From Marinifilum sp965230805 (GTDB taxonomy: Bacteria > Bacteroidota > Bacteroidia > Bacteroidales > Marinifilaceae): DNA of 64,000 nucleotides. Positions 55,324 through 63,943 of this stretch are shown one piece after another. The first letter of the stretch is position 1, and every line of letters begins with the position of its first letter. Under the pieces are notes generated by a model. That model searched no databases, was not told the DNA's origin, and saw nothing but the letters and a program-made list of their open reading frames with translations. A program made the position numbers and the translations under genes. The stretch covers positions 3,720,001-3,784,000 of the forward strand of contig NZ_OZ246019.1 in assembly GCF_965230805.1 (NCBI RefSeq). The letters run 5' to 3'.

Positions 55324-56412
55324 ATGACAACGCTTTGTTTGACTCTCGACTATGAGCTATTTGGTTCGGGAAAAGGTAATGTATACAAACACATTATTGA
55401 ACCTACCAACCATTTACTTGCCATTTGTGCCAAGTATGAAATGAAACTTACCATTTTTTTCGAGGTGGTAGAGTATTGGAAAATAAAGGAAACATTTGAA
55501 AATGGCGAAACGATGGGATATGATAAGAATCCTGCTGAAGCTATGGCCAAGCAAATTCGGATAGCTCACCAGTTAGGACATGATGTTCAATTGCATATCC
55601 ATCCACAATGGGTTGATGCACAATATAAAAATGGAGAATGGATTTTGAATATGAAGTATTGGCGTTTACCCGAAGTTCCGGAAAATGCCACAGAGGATAT
55701 TAGCATAGGATTAGGGGAACTAATTCGAAAAGGAAAAGAGGAGTTGGAATCCATTCTCCATCCCGTTAATCCGAATTATACATGCAATGTATTGCGTGCA
55801 GGTGGATATAATATCGATCCATCGGAACAATTGCTAAAGGTTTTAAAAGAAAACGGATTTGTAGCCGATAGTTCGGTTTACTATGGAGGCAAAGTCGATA
55901 GCGGCTTGTCGCAATACGATTACACCCATGTAAAAAAAGAGATTCCTTATTGGTTTGTAAATGATTCTTTGCTTGCTGCCAGCAATACTAAGACGGATTT
56001 TTTAGAGCTGCCAGTGTTTGCTAAAAACATTACACGAATTAGAAAATACGATTTGGTAAGAGTTCGATCGGCCTTAAAGAATAAAGCAAACTCTATAGAA
56101 AAGTTGAAAAACAGTAGTGCAAAAAAATCGAAGTGGGAAAGTATAAAACATTTAATGGCTAAGGAAGCAGTAACCTGGGATTTTTGCCTGTTCTCGAAAT
56201 CAAAAATGAACGAATTCTTCGAGTCAGCTATCAAAATCAGCAAAGCTTCTGAAGTTTCCTTTCACCCTTTTGTTTTGGTAGGGCATCCAAAAGATTTTTA
56301 TTTCACCCACGCTATCGATTATCTGTCTGAAAAAGCCAATTCAAATCGCATTAAATTTTGCACCATTAGTGAAGTAATAGCACGAATTAAAAAAACAAAC
56401 TCGCAAAAATGA
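55324..56412 (+). CDS. NodB-superfamily polysaccharide deacetylase-like enzyme (second)
   Basis: 362 residues, soluble. Carbohydrate-esterase fold with TLDYELFGSG at the N-terminus (metal-binding Asp/Glu), HDVQLHIHPQW near residue 90 (H-x3-H type metal site) and LRAGGYNI near 158. This branch differs from classic NodB in having longer insertions. Probably deacetylates a sugar or lipid-linked intermediate. Overlaps the next gene by ATGA and is very likely translationally coupled to it. Confidence 0.83.
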   Translation: MTTLCLTLDYELFGSGKGNVYKHIIEPTNHLLAICAKYEMKLTIFFEVVEYWKIKETFENGETMGYDKNPAEAMAKQIRIAHQLGHDVQLHIHPQWVDAQYKNGEWILNMKYWRLPEVPENATEDISIGLGELIRKGKEELESILHPVNPNYTCNVLRAGGYNIDPSEQLLKVLKENGFVADSSVYYGGKVDSGLSQYDYTHVKKEIPYWFVNDSLLAASNTKTDFLELPVFAKNITRIRKYDLVRVRSALKNKANSIEKLKNSSAKKSKWESIKHLMAKEAVTWDFCLFSKSKMNEFFESAIKISKASEVSFHPFVLVGHPKDFYFTHAIDYLSEKANSNRIKFCTISEVIARIKKTNSQK

Positions 56413-57599
56413 TAGAACAAAGCCTCGAAAAACTTCGAGAATATATAGAAAGCCAAGAATACAAAGGCTGGGATCCGTATGATGGATTAAGCTCCAAACT
56501 TTTTCAATCGATTCCTTTTTTTAACAAGAGTCGATTAATGAGGTTGATATGGATACAAGCCTTTAAAAGAAATCCAATAAATTTCCGGGGTCTTGCAGGG
56601 ATTAAAAAAGCTTATAATCCTAAAGGTCTTGGTTTATTTCTTAGTGGTTATTGTAAGCTTTATCACATTGATCGCACACAGGAGGTAAGATCCCGGATTC
56701 TTTTTTTGAGTAAAAAGATATTGGAATTGCAATCATCAGGATGGTCTGGAGCATGCTGGGGCTACAATTTTGATTGGCAGGCAAGAGCATTTTTTCAGCC
56801 TAAGGGAACGCCATCGGTAGTGGTAACATCCTATGTAGTGAATGCTTTATTGGATGCATGCGAAATTCTTGAAGACAAGGCATTATTGCAGACAGCAATT
56901 AGCGCAAAAGATTTTATTTTGAAGGATTTGCATCGCACCTACAATAAGGAGGGCAACTATTGCTTTTCCTATTCGCCATTAGATCAAACCAGTGTTTTTA
57001 ATGCCTCTTTGTTGGGCAGTAAAACTTTGGCAAGGATTTATTCCATCACCAAAGAGGAAATTTTAGCCGAAGAGGCCAAGCGATCGGTTCAGTTTAGTGT
57101 AAACCATCAAAATGAAGATGGATCGTGGGCATATGGAACCCTTCCTTATCATCAATGGGTTGATAATTTTCATACAGGATTTAATTTGGAAGCTATGGCT
57201 GATTACCAAAAGTATACTGGCGATGATACTTTTAATGATGCAATACAAAAAGGATTAGAATATTACCTGAACAATTTCTTTACAGATGAAGGAATCCCAA
57301 AATATTACAACAATACGGTTTACCCGATAGATATACATTGTCCGGCACAACTGCCCATTACACTTGGTAAATTAGGAGCATTTCAGCAGAATCAGGAAGT
57401 GGTGGAAAGAGTGCTTTGTTGGACCATATCAAACCTGCAAAGCAGTGAAGGGTTTTTCTATTTCCGATCGGGCAAAAAAATCAAAAACAAAATACCTTAC
57501 ATCCGTTGGGCACAAGCCTGGATGTTTTTGGCATTATCTACTTACAAATCAGAAACAATTCGGCTGAGAAAAAAAATCAAAGCTTCGGCTGTTATTTAA
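56409..57599 (+). CDS. Alpha/alpha-toroid protein of unknown function
   Basis: 396 residues, no signal peptide. The start GWDPYDGLSSKLF and repeats such as SGWSGACWGYNFDWQ and NEDGSWAYG resemble the alpha/alpha-toroid proteins often mis-annotated in exopolysaccharide clusters (prenyltransferase-like or six-hairpin glycosidase-like). The repeated G-x-W elements are about 50 residues apart. No catalytic residues can be assigned. Coupled by ATGA overlap to the deacetylase-like gene upstream, so the two products probably act on the same intermediate. Confidence 0.72.
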   Translation: MIEQSLEKLREYIESQEYKGWDPYDGLSSKLFQSIPFFNKSRLMRLIWIQAFKRNPINFRGLAGIKKAYNPKGLGLFLSGYCKLYHIDRTQEVRSRILFLSKKILELQSSGWSGACWGYNFDWQARAFFQPKGTPSVVVTSYVVNALLDACEILEDKALLQTAISAKDFILKDLHRTYNKEGNYCFSYSPLDQTSVFNASLLGSKTLARIYSITKEEILAEEAKRSVQFSVNHQNEDGSWAYGTLPYHQWVDNFHTGFNLEAMADYQKYTGDDTFNDAIQKGLEYYLNNFFTDEGIPKYYNNTVYPIDIHCPAQLPITLGKLGAFQQNQEVVERVLCWTISNLQSSEGFFYFRSGKKIKNKIPYIRWAQAWMFLALSTYKSETIRLRKKIKASAVI

Positions 57600-57621
57600 A
57601 ACAAGCAAAAAATCCAGTGAC

Positions 57622-58368
57622 ATGAGAAAACGAATTACTATTATGAATTCGCCGGTTGATGTGTTAAGCATGAGCGAAACCATTGATTTAATCGATGATT
57701 CCATTTGCGAGAAAAAACCCATACAACACATTGTTGTTAATGCTGCCAAGCTCGTAAACATGCAAAAAGACCAGGAATTGTATCAATCGGTTGTAAAGAG
57801 CGATATTATCAATGCTGATGGAATGGCAGTGGTATGGGCAGCCGGATTATTAGGAAAGCCACTACCCGAGAGAGTTGCCGGAGTTGATTTAATGCAGAAG
57901 CTGGTGATTCTGGCCTCAGAAAAAAATTATAGAATATTCTTTTTTGGAGGCAGAGAAGAGGTGGTTTCGGAAGTTGTTAGAAAATACAAATCGGTATTTG
58001 GCGATGATATCATTGCAGGTTACCGAAACGGATACTTTAATAAAGGGGAGGAGTCAGGAATTGCTGATCAAATTGCCGAATCGCATGCTGATATTTTATT
58101 TGTAGCCATTAGTTCTCCTACCAAAGAGATTTTTTTGAATACCTATAAAGATCGGTTGAAGGTTCCATTTATTATGGGCGTTGGCGGATCATTCGACGTA
58201 GTTGCGGGTAAAGTAAAACGAGCACCCAAATGGATGCAAAACTCAGGATTGGAATGGTTTTACCGATTCCTTCAGGAACCTGGCAGAATGTGGAAGCGAT
58301 ACCTGGTAACCAATTCGAAGTTTATTTACTACGTACTAAAGGAGAGGATACAAACGATGTTTCGGTAA
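57622..58368 (+). CDS. WecG/TagA/CpsF-family glycosyltransferase (GT26)
   Basis: 248 residues. Family motifs: NADGMAVVWAA, ERVAGVDLMQ, FFFGGREEVV and the ending PKWMQNSGLEWFYRFLQEPGR (about 207-227). Members transfer ManNAc or ManNAcA from UDP to a lipid-linked GlcNAc. With wecB and wecC in the cluster, transfer of UDP-ManNAcA is the natural expectation. 22 bases after the toroid gene. Confidence 0.92.
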   Translation: MRKRITIMNSPVDVLSMSETIDLIDDSICEKKPIQHIVVNAAKLVNMQKDQELYQSVVKSDIINADGMAVVWAAGLLGKPLPERVAGVDLMQKLVILASEKNYRIFFFGGREEVVSEVVRKYKSVFGDDIIAGYRNGYFNKGEESGIADQIAESHADILFVAISSPTKEIFLNTYKDRLKVPFIMGVGGSFDVVAGKVKRAPKWMQNSGLEWFYRFLQEPGRMWKRYLVTNSKFIYYVLKERIQTMFR

Positions 58369-58468
58369 TACCATCTTCCTTGGCTCCATTTCAGATCAGG
58401 ATTCAAGGGAGTAAGCAATATAAACAAGCAGAATCAAATTCACTTAAAAACCTTAAATAAAACCAACC

Positions 58469-59872
58469 ATGATTAAAGGAAGAGAAAAAACCTTGGCAAG
58501 GATAAGCACCGTTATACAGGTGGCCTTATCTGTAGGCTGTTTCTGGTTTGTTGCCTGGGCAATAAACAAATTTATGCGGCCTGTTGATATTACTGCGCAG
58601 GATACCAATATTATTTATCTAATGATAATGGCGATATGGTATACTCTGATTAAGGAATTCAATCTCGACAAAGTGTTAAGAGTAAAGACCTACTCCGAAC
58701 TTTTTGCCGAATATTTTGCAATGGTATTTATAAGCTCAGGCCTGTTGCATTTGGGAAGCCTGTTCTTAACTGATACGGTTCCGTTCCTGATTCTGGCACT
58801 TTTTGCCTGTTTAAATTTGATTTTGTTGTTCTGTTACAGAATGACGACTTATAACATTTTTAAATACATCAGAGGAAAAGGCTACAATACTCGTAATGTA
58901 TTGATTGTTGCTGATGATGAATCATACCTGCGTTTTATCGACCGGATGTTGTTCGTTAGCGACTGGGGATACAGAGTATGGGCCATCATGTCGGATGGAA
59001 AAAACATCAAAAACAAGTATGCATCGCAAGTGAAAATAGTAAATGAGCAATTTCAGTTGAACGAAATCATCGATGCCAATGTGGTGGATGAGGTTATTTA
59101 CTGCAAAGGAAAGTTCAACAACGATGAGGTACGAGCTTTAATTTATGCCTGTTCCGAAGTAGGAGTAACCTTCAGGGTACATTCTGAGCTCTTGAGCGTG
59201 GTAAGTATGCGTTCTCATTTAACATACTTTAAAGAACTTCCCTTTCTTACTTTTTCGAATAATACCAAGAATTATTTTGCCTTAAAAGTGAAGGAGATAC
59301 TTGACTTTGTATTCTCTTTTCTAATTATTCTATTGATTTCGCCTGTGTTGCTTGGGATCGCCATTGCAATTAAAATTGAGGATGGCGGATCGATTTTCTT
59401 TAAGCAAGAACGCGTAGGGCTAAACGGACGACTTTTTAAATGTTTAAAGTTTAGAACAATGGTTGAAAATGCCGAAGCATTGCGCGAAAAGCTTGAAAAA
59501 ATGAACGAACAATCGGGACCTGTTTTCAAAATGAAGAATGATCCAAGAGTAACTCGTATAGGCCGTTTTCTTCGTAAAACTTCGCTTGACGAATTGCCAC
59601 AGTTCTTTAATGTACTCAAAGGAGAAATGTCTATTGTAGGTCCGCGACCGCCAATACCTTCCGAAGTGAAGCAGTACCAGCGATGGCAAAGGCGCAGATT
59701 AAGTATGAAACCAGGTATTACTTGTATCTGGCAAGTGTCTGGTCGAAACAATATTCCCTTCGATGAATGGATGAAACTAGACATGGTGTATATAGATACC
59801 TGGTCCTTAAAATTAGACTTCATGTTATTCCTAAGCACCATTAAAGTGGTAATCACCGGTGATGGACAATAA
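58469..59872 (+). CDS. Initiating phosphoglycosyltransferase (WcaJ/WbaP-like)
   Basis: 467 residues. Four N-terminal membrane helices, a CoA-binding-like Rossmann domain (about 140-245), a further membrane hairpin near 272-297 and the catalytic bacterial sugar-transferase domain (about 272-467): DGGSIFFKQERVGLNGR, FKCLKFRTMV, RFLRKTSLDELPQ, GPRPPIPSE and WQVSGRNN. It transfers a sugar-1-phosphate to undecaprenyl phosphate to begin repeat-unit synthesis. The sugar (glucose, GlcNAc or another) is not determined. Confidence 0.93.
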   Translation: MIKGREKTLARISTVIQVALSVGCFWFVAWAINKFMRPVDITAQDTNIIYLMIMAIWYTLIKEFNLDKVLRVKTYSELFAEYFAMVFISSGLLHLGSLFLTDTVPFLILALFACLNLILLFCYRMTTYNIFKYIRGKGYNTRNVLIVADDESYLRFIDRMLFVSDWGYRVWAIMSDGKNIKNKYASQVKIVNEQFQLNEIIDANVVDEVIYCKGKFNNDEVRALIYACSEVGVTFRVHSELLSVVSMRSHLTYFKELPFLTFSNNTKNYFALKVKEILDFVFSFLIILLISPVLLGIAIAIKIEDGGSIFFKQERVGLNGRLFKCLKFRTMVENAEALREKLEKMNEQSGPVFKMKNDPRVTRIGRFLRKTSLDELPQFFNVLKGEMSIVGPRPPIPSEVKQYQRWQRRRLSMKPGITCIWQVSGRNNIPFDEWMKLDMVYIDTWSLKLDFMLFLSTIKVVITGDGQ

Positions 59873-59890
59873 TCAATAACCATCCCATCC

Positions 59891-59934
59891 GTCATGCTCT
59901 GACTCTAAGCAAGCTGCAAATGTCAGGGTATGAC
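59891..59934 (+). repeat. REP-like hairpin 3
   Basis: 13-bp stem GTCATGCTCTGAC (59891-59903) with GTCAGGGTATGAC (59922-59934), two G-U pairs. Loop TCTAAGCAAGCTGCAAAT. Confidence 0.75.
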
Positions 59935-59945
59935 TTTAAGCATCT

Positions 59946-59989
59946 GTCATATTTTGACTTTATACAAGTTGTAAATGTCAGGTTATGAT
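59946..59989 (+). repeat. REP-like hairpin 4
   Basis: Stem GTCATATTTTGAC (59946-59958) with GTCAGGTTATGAT (59977-59989), one mismatch and three G-U pairs. Loop TTTATACAAGTTGTAAAT, related to hairpin 3. Confidence 0.7.
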
Positions 59990-60089
59990 TAAAAACAAAG
60001 TTATCAGTAAGCACAGAGAATTATTAATACCTCCTGTAACTTATTCATAATTCTCGCTGCACCATATGTAAGAAGTAATTTCTTGCAGT

Positions 60090-60189
60090 TATGAAAACGA
60101 GCATGATTAAATAATTACTACACCTACGCGGTAATGATTGTTTTGATCTTGTGGCTTACATCTGACAAATGAAAAATTATAAACAGATG
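60090..60189 (+). repeat. Imperfect direct repeat, copy B (upstream of wza)
   Basis: Counterpart of 53829-53926. Conserved block GGTAATGATTGTTTTGATCT then GTGGCTTACAT. Homology reaches an ATG (60187) corresponding to the start codon of the second ATP-grasp gene, then stops. Copy B reads GCGGTAATG, which faintly resembles the ops core GCGGTAG. Confidence 0.8.
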
Positions 60190-60241
60190 AATCCCTCATG
60201 TTTCGATTCATAAATTATAAATCACTTAAAAAACCAAGACC

Positions 60242-61033
60242 ATGAATAGAAAAATGATTATCCTAATGAGCCTTGTTATAGTAATGGGGTTGATTTCCTG
60301 TCGATCAAATGAAGATCTGATATACATGCAGGATGTTGAAGCAGAAGTGTTGACACCTGATTTTGTGACCAAAGTGCCTGAGTATATTATCAAAACAAAC
60401 GACAATTTGTTTGTGAGCATTAAATCTACAAACCCAGAAATTAATAAGTTGTATAATCCTGCTCAAGCAGTAGGAGGGCAGCAGGGAGCTTTGAATCTTT
60501 ACAGCCAACTTCCCGATCAGTATTTAAATGGTTACCAAGTTGATTCGAATGGTAATATTTCCTTGCCAAACCTTGGCAAGGTGGGAGTGGCAGGATTAAG
60601 TCAGAACGAAGCACAAGCTAAAGTGCAACAGCGCGCCGACGAATACTTGAAAGATGCAAGTGTTACGGTAAAGCTTTTAAACTTTAGAGTATCGGTAATG
60701 GGAGAAGTAACAACTCCCGGAGTTTACTATAATTACAGCAGCCGTTTTAGCATTTTAGAAGCATTAAGTATGGCAAACGGTATTACCGATCATGCCAGAA
60801 TCAACAGAGTTTTGGTGATTCGTACCAACGATAAAGAGAGTAAGACTTACAGAATTGATTTGTCGAATAAGAACTTTTTAAAATCCGAAGCATTCTTCCT
60901 TCAACCCAATGATGTTGTATATGTTGAACCTCATAAAATTAAAAACACCGAAATGAATTCAAGTGTGTACAGCCTTTTGCTCTCAACAGTTTCAACAGCT
61001 GTACTCATTACAAGTTTAATTATTTCCAATTAA
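60242..61033 (+). CDS. Wza-like outer-membrane polysaccharide export lipoprotein
   Basis: 263 residues. Lipobox LISC near residue 20. Poly-export domain (about 45-135, YIIKTNDNLFVSIKSTNP) and SLBB-type domain (about 145-230, VSVMGEVTTPGVYY). A C-terminal hydrophobic segment (SLLLSTVSTAVLITSLII) is the membrane-spanning helix typical of short Bacteroidota Wza proteins. Forms the outer-membrane exit channel for the capsule. 12 bases before wzc. Confidence 0.93.
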   Translation: MNRKMIILMSLVIVMGLISCRSNEDLIYMQDVEAEVLTPDFVTKVPEYIIKTNDNLFVSIKSTNPEINKLYNPAQAVGGQQGALNLYSQLPDQYLNGYQVDSNGNISLPNLGKVGVAGLSQNEAQAKVQQRADEYLKDASVTVKLLNFRVSVMGEVTTPGVYYNYSSRFSILEALSMANGITDHARINRVLVIRTNDKESKTYRIDLSNKNFLKSEAFFLQPNDVVYVEPHKIKNTEMNSSVYSLLLSTVSTAVLITSLIISN

Positions 61034-61045
61034 GATAGAACTGTT

Positions 61046-63424
61046 ATGAAATACGTTGATGAAGTGATGGATTACTTTGATAGCAAAGATGGTCCTGACG
61101 TTAAAGATTTCCTCTATCGGATTTTATCAAAGTGGAAAATTTTTTTAATCTGTGGAGGTTTGGGAATTTGCATTGCTTATTTCGTAAGCAAATATTCTGC
61201 TCCGGTATATATGATGAGAAGTACCCTGTTGGTGCATGTTGATCCTAATGAAACAAATGCAAAACAAATGTTCGAAGGCAATCAACTTCGCGATAAAGCC
61301 AATATTCAAAACCATGTTGAAATATTAAAATCTTTTACGATTAACCGAAAAGCGATGGAGGGCTTGGCCTGGCATCAATCCTGGTATAAAAAGAACTTTT
61401 TTGCAGATAAGGGATTGTATCGAAAAGAACCCTTTGAGCTGATACAACATGAAGGTACAAATCTTACAAACCTGCCGGTATTCATCAAGCAGATGGATAA
61501 GTATTCTTACAAAATAAAAGTAGATGGCGAGACCGAGTACAATGGGGAAAAAGTGAAGGTGAAATTCGAAAAAGAGGGGTTGTTTACTCAACCTTTTAAA
61601 AACAAATACTTCAACTTTACGATAAATACCATAGGCGATAAAGTAGATAAGGAAGACAAATATTATTTTGTAATTAATGATCTGGATAAACTTACGCTTG
61701 AGTACATGGAGAGTATGGTAATTTCGGTTGCCGAAAAAAAAGCGGAGTTAATCCACTTGCGAATTGATGATACAGAACCCGCTCGTGGTGTTGATTTTTT
61801 AAATGAGTTGAATTGGGAATATTTGCAATTTAGGCTGATTGAGAAAAACAAAAAGTCGGAGAATACGGTTCGATTTATCGATTCACGATTGGAAGGTATT
61901 GTGGATTCCTTGCAATTGGCAGGTACCAGTTTTACCAATTTCAGATCAAGAAACCGAATTGTTGATTTAGGACAAGAGGCTGGTGTTGTTGTAGCCAAAA
62001 AGCAAGAGCTGGAAAGTAAACTTTCACAGGCTCAGATTTTATTGGAATACTACAATAAACTACTTACAAATTTGGGTGATGCCAATCAGATGAAACAGGT
62101 GGTTGCTCCTTCTGTTGCCGGAATCACCAATCCAACACTTGATGCATTGGTTACAAAACTTACCGATCTTTACGGCAAAAGAGAGGTGCTCTCCTATAGC
62201 GTGCAAGCCAAGAATCCAAGCTTGCTAGTTCTAAACAGAGAGATTGATGTGATTCGAGAAAGTTTGGAAGGAAATTTAAAATCGCTGGTATCCAATTCAC
62301 AAATCGAAGTTACCAGTTTAAATGAAAGAATGACCAAGGTTCGTGATCAGTTGTCGCGTATGCCTAAAAACGAACAGAAGTTTATTAACATGAAACGTAA
62401 TTTTGACTTGAACAATGAGTTGTATACGTTTCTACTAAAGAAAAGAGCAGAGGCAGCCATAGCCAAGGCTTCCAATGTTTCCGATGCGCAGATTATCGAT
62501 CCTGCCAGATTGGCTACAATAATTAAAATCAAACCAAAACTTGCCATTAATTTACTAATAGGCTTGATTTTAGGTTTGGGCTTGCCATTTTTGGTGATCA
62601 TTCTAAAAGAGTTTTTTAACGATAACATTCAGAGTAAGGAAGAGCTCGTTAAGAAAACCAGATTGCCAATACTGGGTACCATAGCGCATAACAGATATTC
62701 AAATAGTTTGCCTGTTTTTCATCAACCTCGATCTTCAATTTCTGAGTCATTCAGATCTCTTCGAACCAATTTGAATTACGTATTGCCCGATAATCAAACA
62801 AACATTATAGGAATTCATTCAACCATTCCATCTGAAGGAAAATCATTTACTGCGGTTAATTTGGCTAGCATTGTTGCCATGAATAACAAAAAGGTTTTGT
62901 TGATTGGCGCTGATATGAGAAAACCAAAGATTGAGAGTATGTTCAATTTAGAGAACAAGGTTGGGTTAAGCACATATTTAATTCGATACAACAAATGGCA
63001 AGAGGTGGTGCAAAATACGAATATCAAGAATTTGTATTGCGTTACATCCGGACCTGTTCCTCCAAATCCAGCCGAATTGCTCGAGAATGGTAGGTTAGAA
63101 ATGTTTTTGAATGCAGTGAAAGGGAAGTTCGATTACGTGTTTATCGACAATGCACCAATTTCTATGGTAACAGATGGATTTATTACCGGGAAGCTAGCCG
63201 ATGCTAATTTATTCATATTACGACAAGGATTTAGCCACAAAGAGCAAATTAACTATGTGAACCAAATTGCTGAGCGAAATTCTTTAAGTAATGTTTCTCT
63301 GGTATTAAATGATGTTACCTCAAATGGAATTTATGGTAGTTATTCAAATGGAGAGGGTTATTATTATGAGGAACCTTCGTCTGGAATTGTTCGAAGGCTT
63401 TGGGAAAAAGTTAGCAACAATTGA
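61046..63424 (+). CDS. Wzc-like tyrosine autokinase and chain-length regulator
   Basis: 792 residues. Wzz domain with two membrane helices (about 31-50 and 495-515) around a coiled-coil periplasmic region, then a C-terminal BY-kinase domain: Walker A STIPSEGKSFTAVN with K599, Walker A' LLIGADMRKPK and Walker B YVFIDNAP. The C-terminal tyrosine cluster YGSYSNGEGYYYEEPS (about 767-782) is the autophosphorylation site. It controls export and length of the polymer with Wza. Last gene of the cluster, ended by a strong terminator. Confidence 0.95.
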   Translation: MKYVDEVMDYFDSKDGPDVKDFLYRILSKWKIFLICGGLGICIAYFVSKYSAPVYMMRSTLLVHVDPNETNAKQMFEGNQLRDKANIQNHVEILKSFTINRKAMEGLAWHQSWYKKNFFADKGLYRKEPFELIQHEGTNLTNLPVFIKQMDKYSYKIKVDGETEYNGEKVKVKFEKEGLFTQPFKNKYFNFTINTIGDKVDKEDKYYFVINDLDKLTLEYMESMVISVAEKKAELIHLRIDDTEPARGVDFLNELNWEYLQFRLIEKNKKSENTVRFIDSRLEGIVDSLQLAGTSFTNFRSRNRIVDLGQEAGVVVAKKQELESKLSQAQILLEYYNKLLTNLGDANQMKQVVAPSVAGITNPTLDALVTKLTDLYGKREVLSYSVQAKNPSLLVLNREIDVIRESLEGNLKSLVSNSQIEVTSLNERMTKVRDQLSRMPKNEQKFINMKRNFDLNNELYTFLLKKRAEAAIAKASNVSDAQIIDPARLATIIKIKPKLAINLLIGLILGLGLPFLVIILKEFFNDNIQSKEELVKKTRLPILGTIAHNRYSNSLPVFHQPRSSISESFRSLRTNLNYVLPDNQTNIIGIHSTIPSEGKSFTAVNLASIVAMNNKKVLLIGADMRKPKIESMFNLENKVGLSTYLIRYNKWQEVVQNTNIKNLYCVTSGPVPPNPAELLENGRLEMFLNAVKGKFDYVFIDNAPISMVTDGFITGKLADANLFILRQGFSHKEQINYVNQIAERNSLSNVSLVLNDVTSNGIYGSYSNGEGYYYEEPSSGIVRRLWEKVSNN

Positions 63425-63431
63425 TAAAATG

Positions 63432-63461
63432 AGGTTCGAATATTTTTCGAACCTTTTTTCT
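63432..63461 (+). terminator. Terminator of the polysaccharide cluster
   Basis: Perfect 9-bp stem AGGTTCGAA (63432-63440) and TTCGAACCT (63446-63454), followed by six T residues. Confidence 0.88.
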
Positions 63462-63535
63462 TTTCATTAAGTATCGAAAGCTTGGAATAATTATATAATT
63501 TTAATGCTGCTAAATTTCAAATTAATTTAAGATTT

Positions 63536-63943
63536 ATGATTATTGCAGTTGATTTTGACGGAACTATTGTTCAACATAAATATCCTCAGATTGGTGGCGA
63601 GATACCTTTTGCCATTCAAAGCTTATTAGAATTGCAGAAAGAAGGGCATCAACTTATTTTATGGACATATCGTACAGGCGAACTGTTAGATGAGGCTGTT
63701 GATTTTTGTGAAAACAAAGGATTGGAGTTTTATGCTGTAAATAAGAATTATCCCGAAGAAGAATTTGATGAAAGTATCAGTAGAAAAATATATGCCGATT
63801 TATACATCGACGACAGGAACATAGGAGGATTACCCGATTGGGGTCAAATATATAATATGATTTCTGAAAAAGGCAATTATCCTCCCGAAAGAAAATCTAA
63901 AAGTTCATTTTCAAGATTTCTGGATAATCTATTCGGGGAATAA
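63536..63943 (+). CDS. Small HAD-superfamily hydrolase, BT0820-like
   Basis: 135 residues, a minimal HAD core with no cap. Motif I is VDFDGTIV (D6 and D8), motif II lies in ILWTYRTG (Thr40 region) and the motif IV-like acids are in DLYIDDRNIGG (about 91-101). Small HAD proteins of this type hydrolyse phosphate esters; the substrate is unknown. It lies about 110 bases after the cluster terminator, so it is probably separate from it. The 57 bases after its stop hold nothing recognisable. Confidence 0.86.
   Translation: MIIAVDFDGTIVQHKYPQIGGEIPFAIQSLLELQKEGHQLILWTYRTGELLDEAVDFCENKGLEFYAVNKNYPEEEFDESISRKIYADLYIDDRNIGGLPDWGQIYNMISEKGNYPPERKSKSSFSRFLDNLFGE

Larger units (their letters stand above)
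59873..60241. other. Intergenic region upstream of wza
   Basis: About 370 bases. Contains REP-like hairpins 3 and 4 (59891-59934, 59946-59989) and direct-repeat copy B (about 60090-60189). A start-like ATG at 60187 opens only nine codons. No gene. Confidence 0.65.

Noticed and set aside
58230..58460. 76-codon frame overlapping the WecG-type gene end
   Set aside because: Mostly inside the conserved C-terminus of the real gene in another frame; no independent support.
59272..59895. 207-codon antisense frame within the phosphoglycosyltransferase gene
   Set aside because: A shadow frame opposite a conserved catalytic domain.
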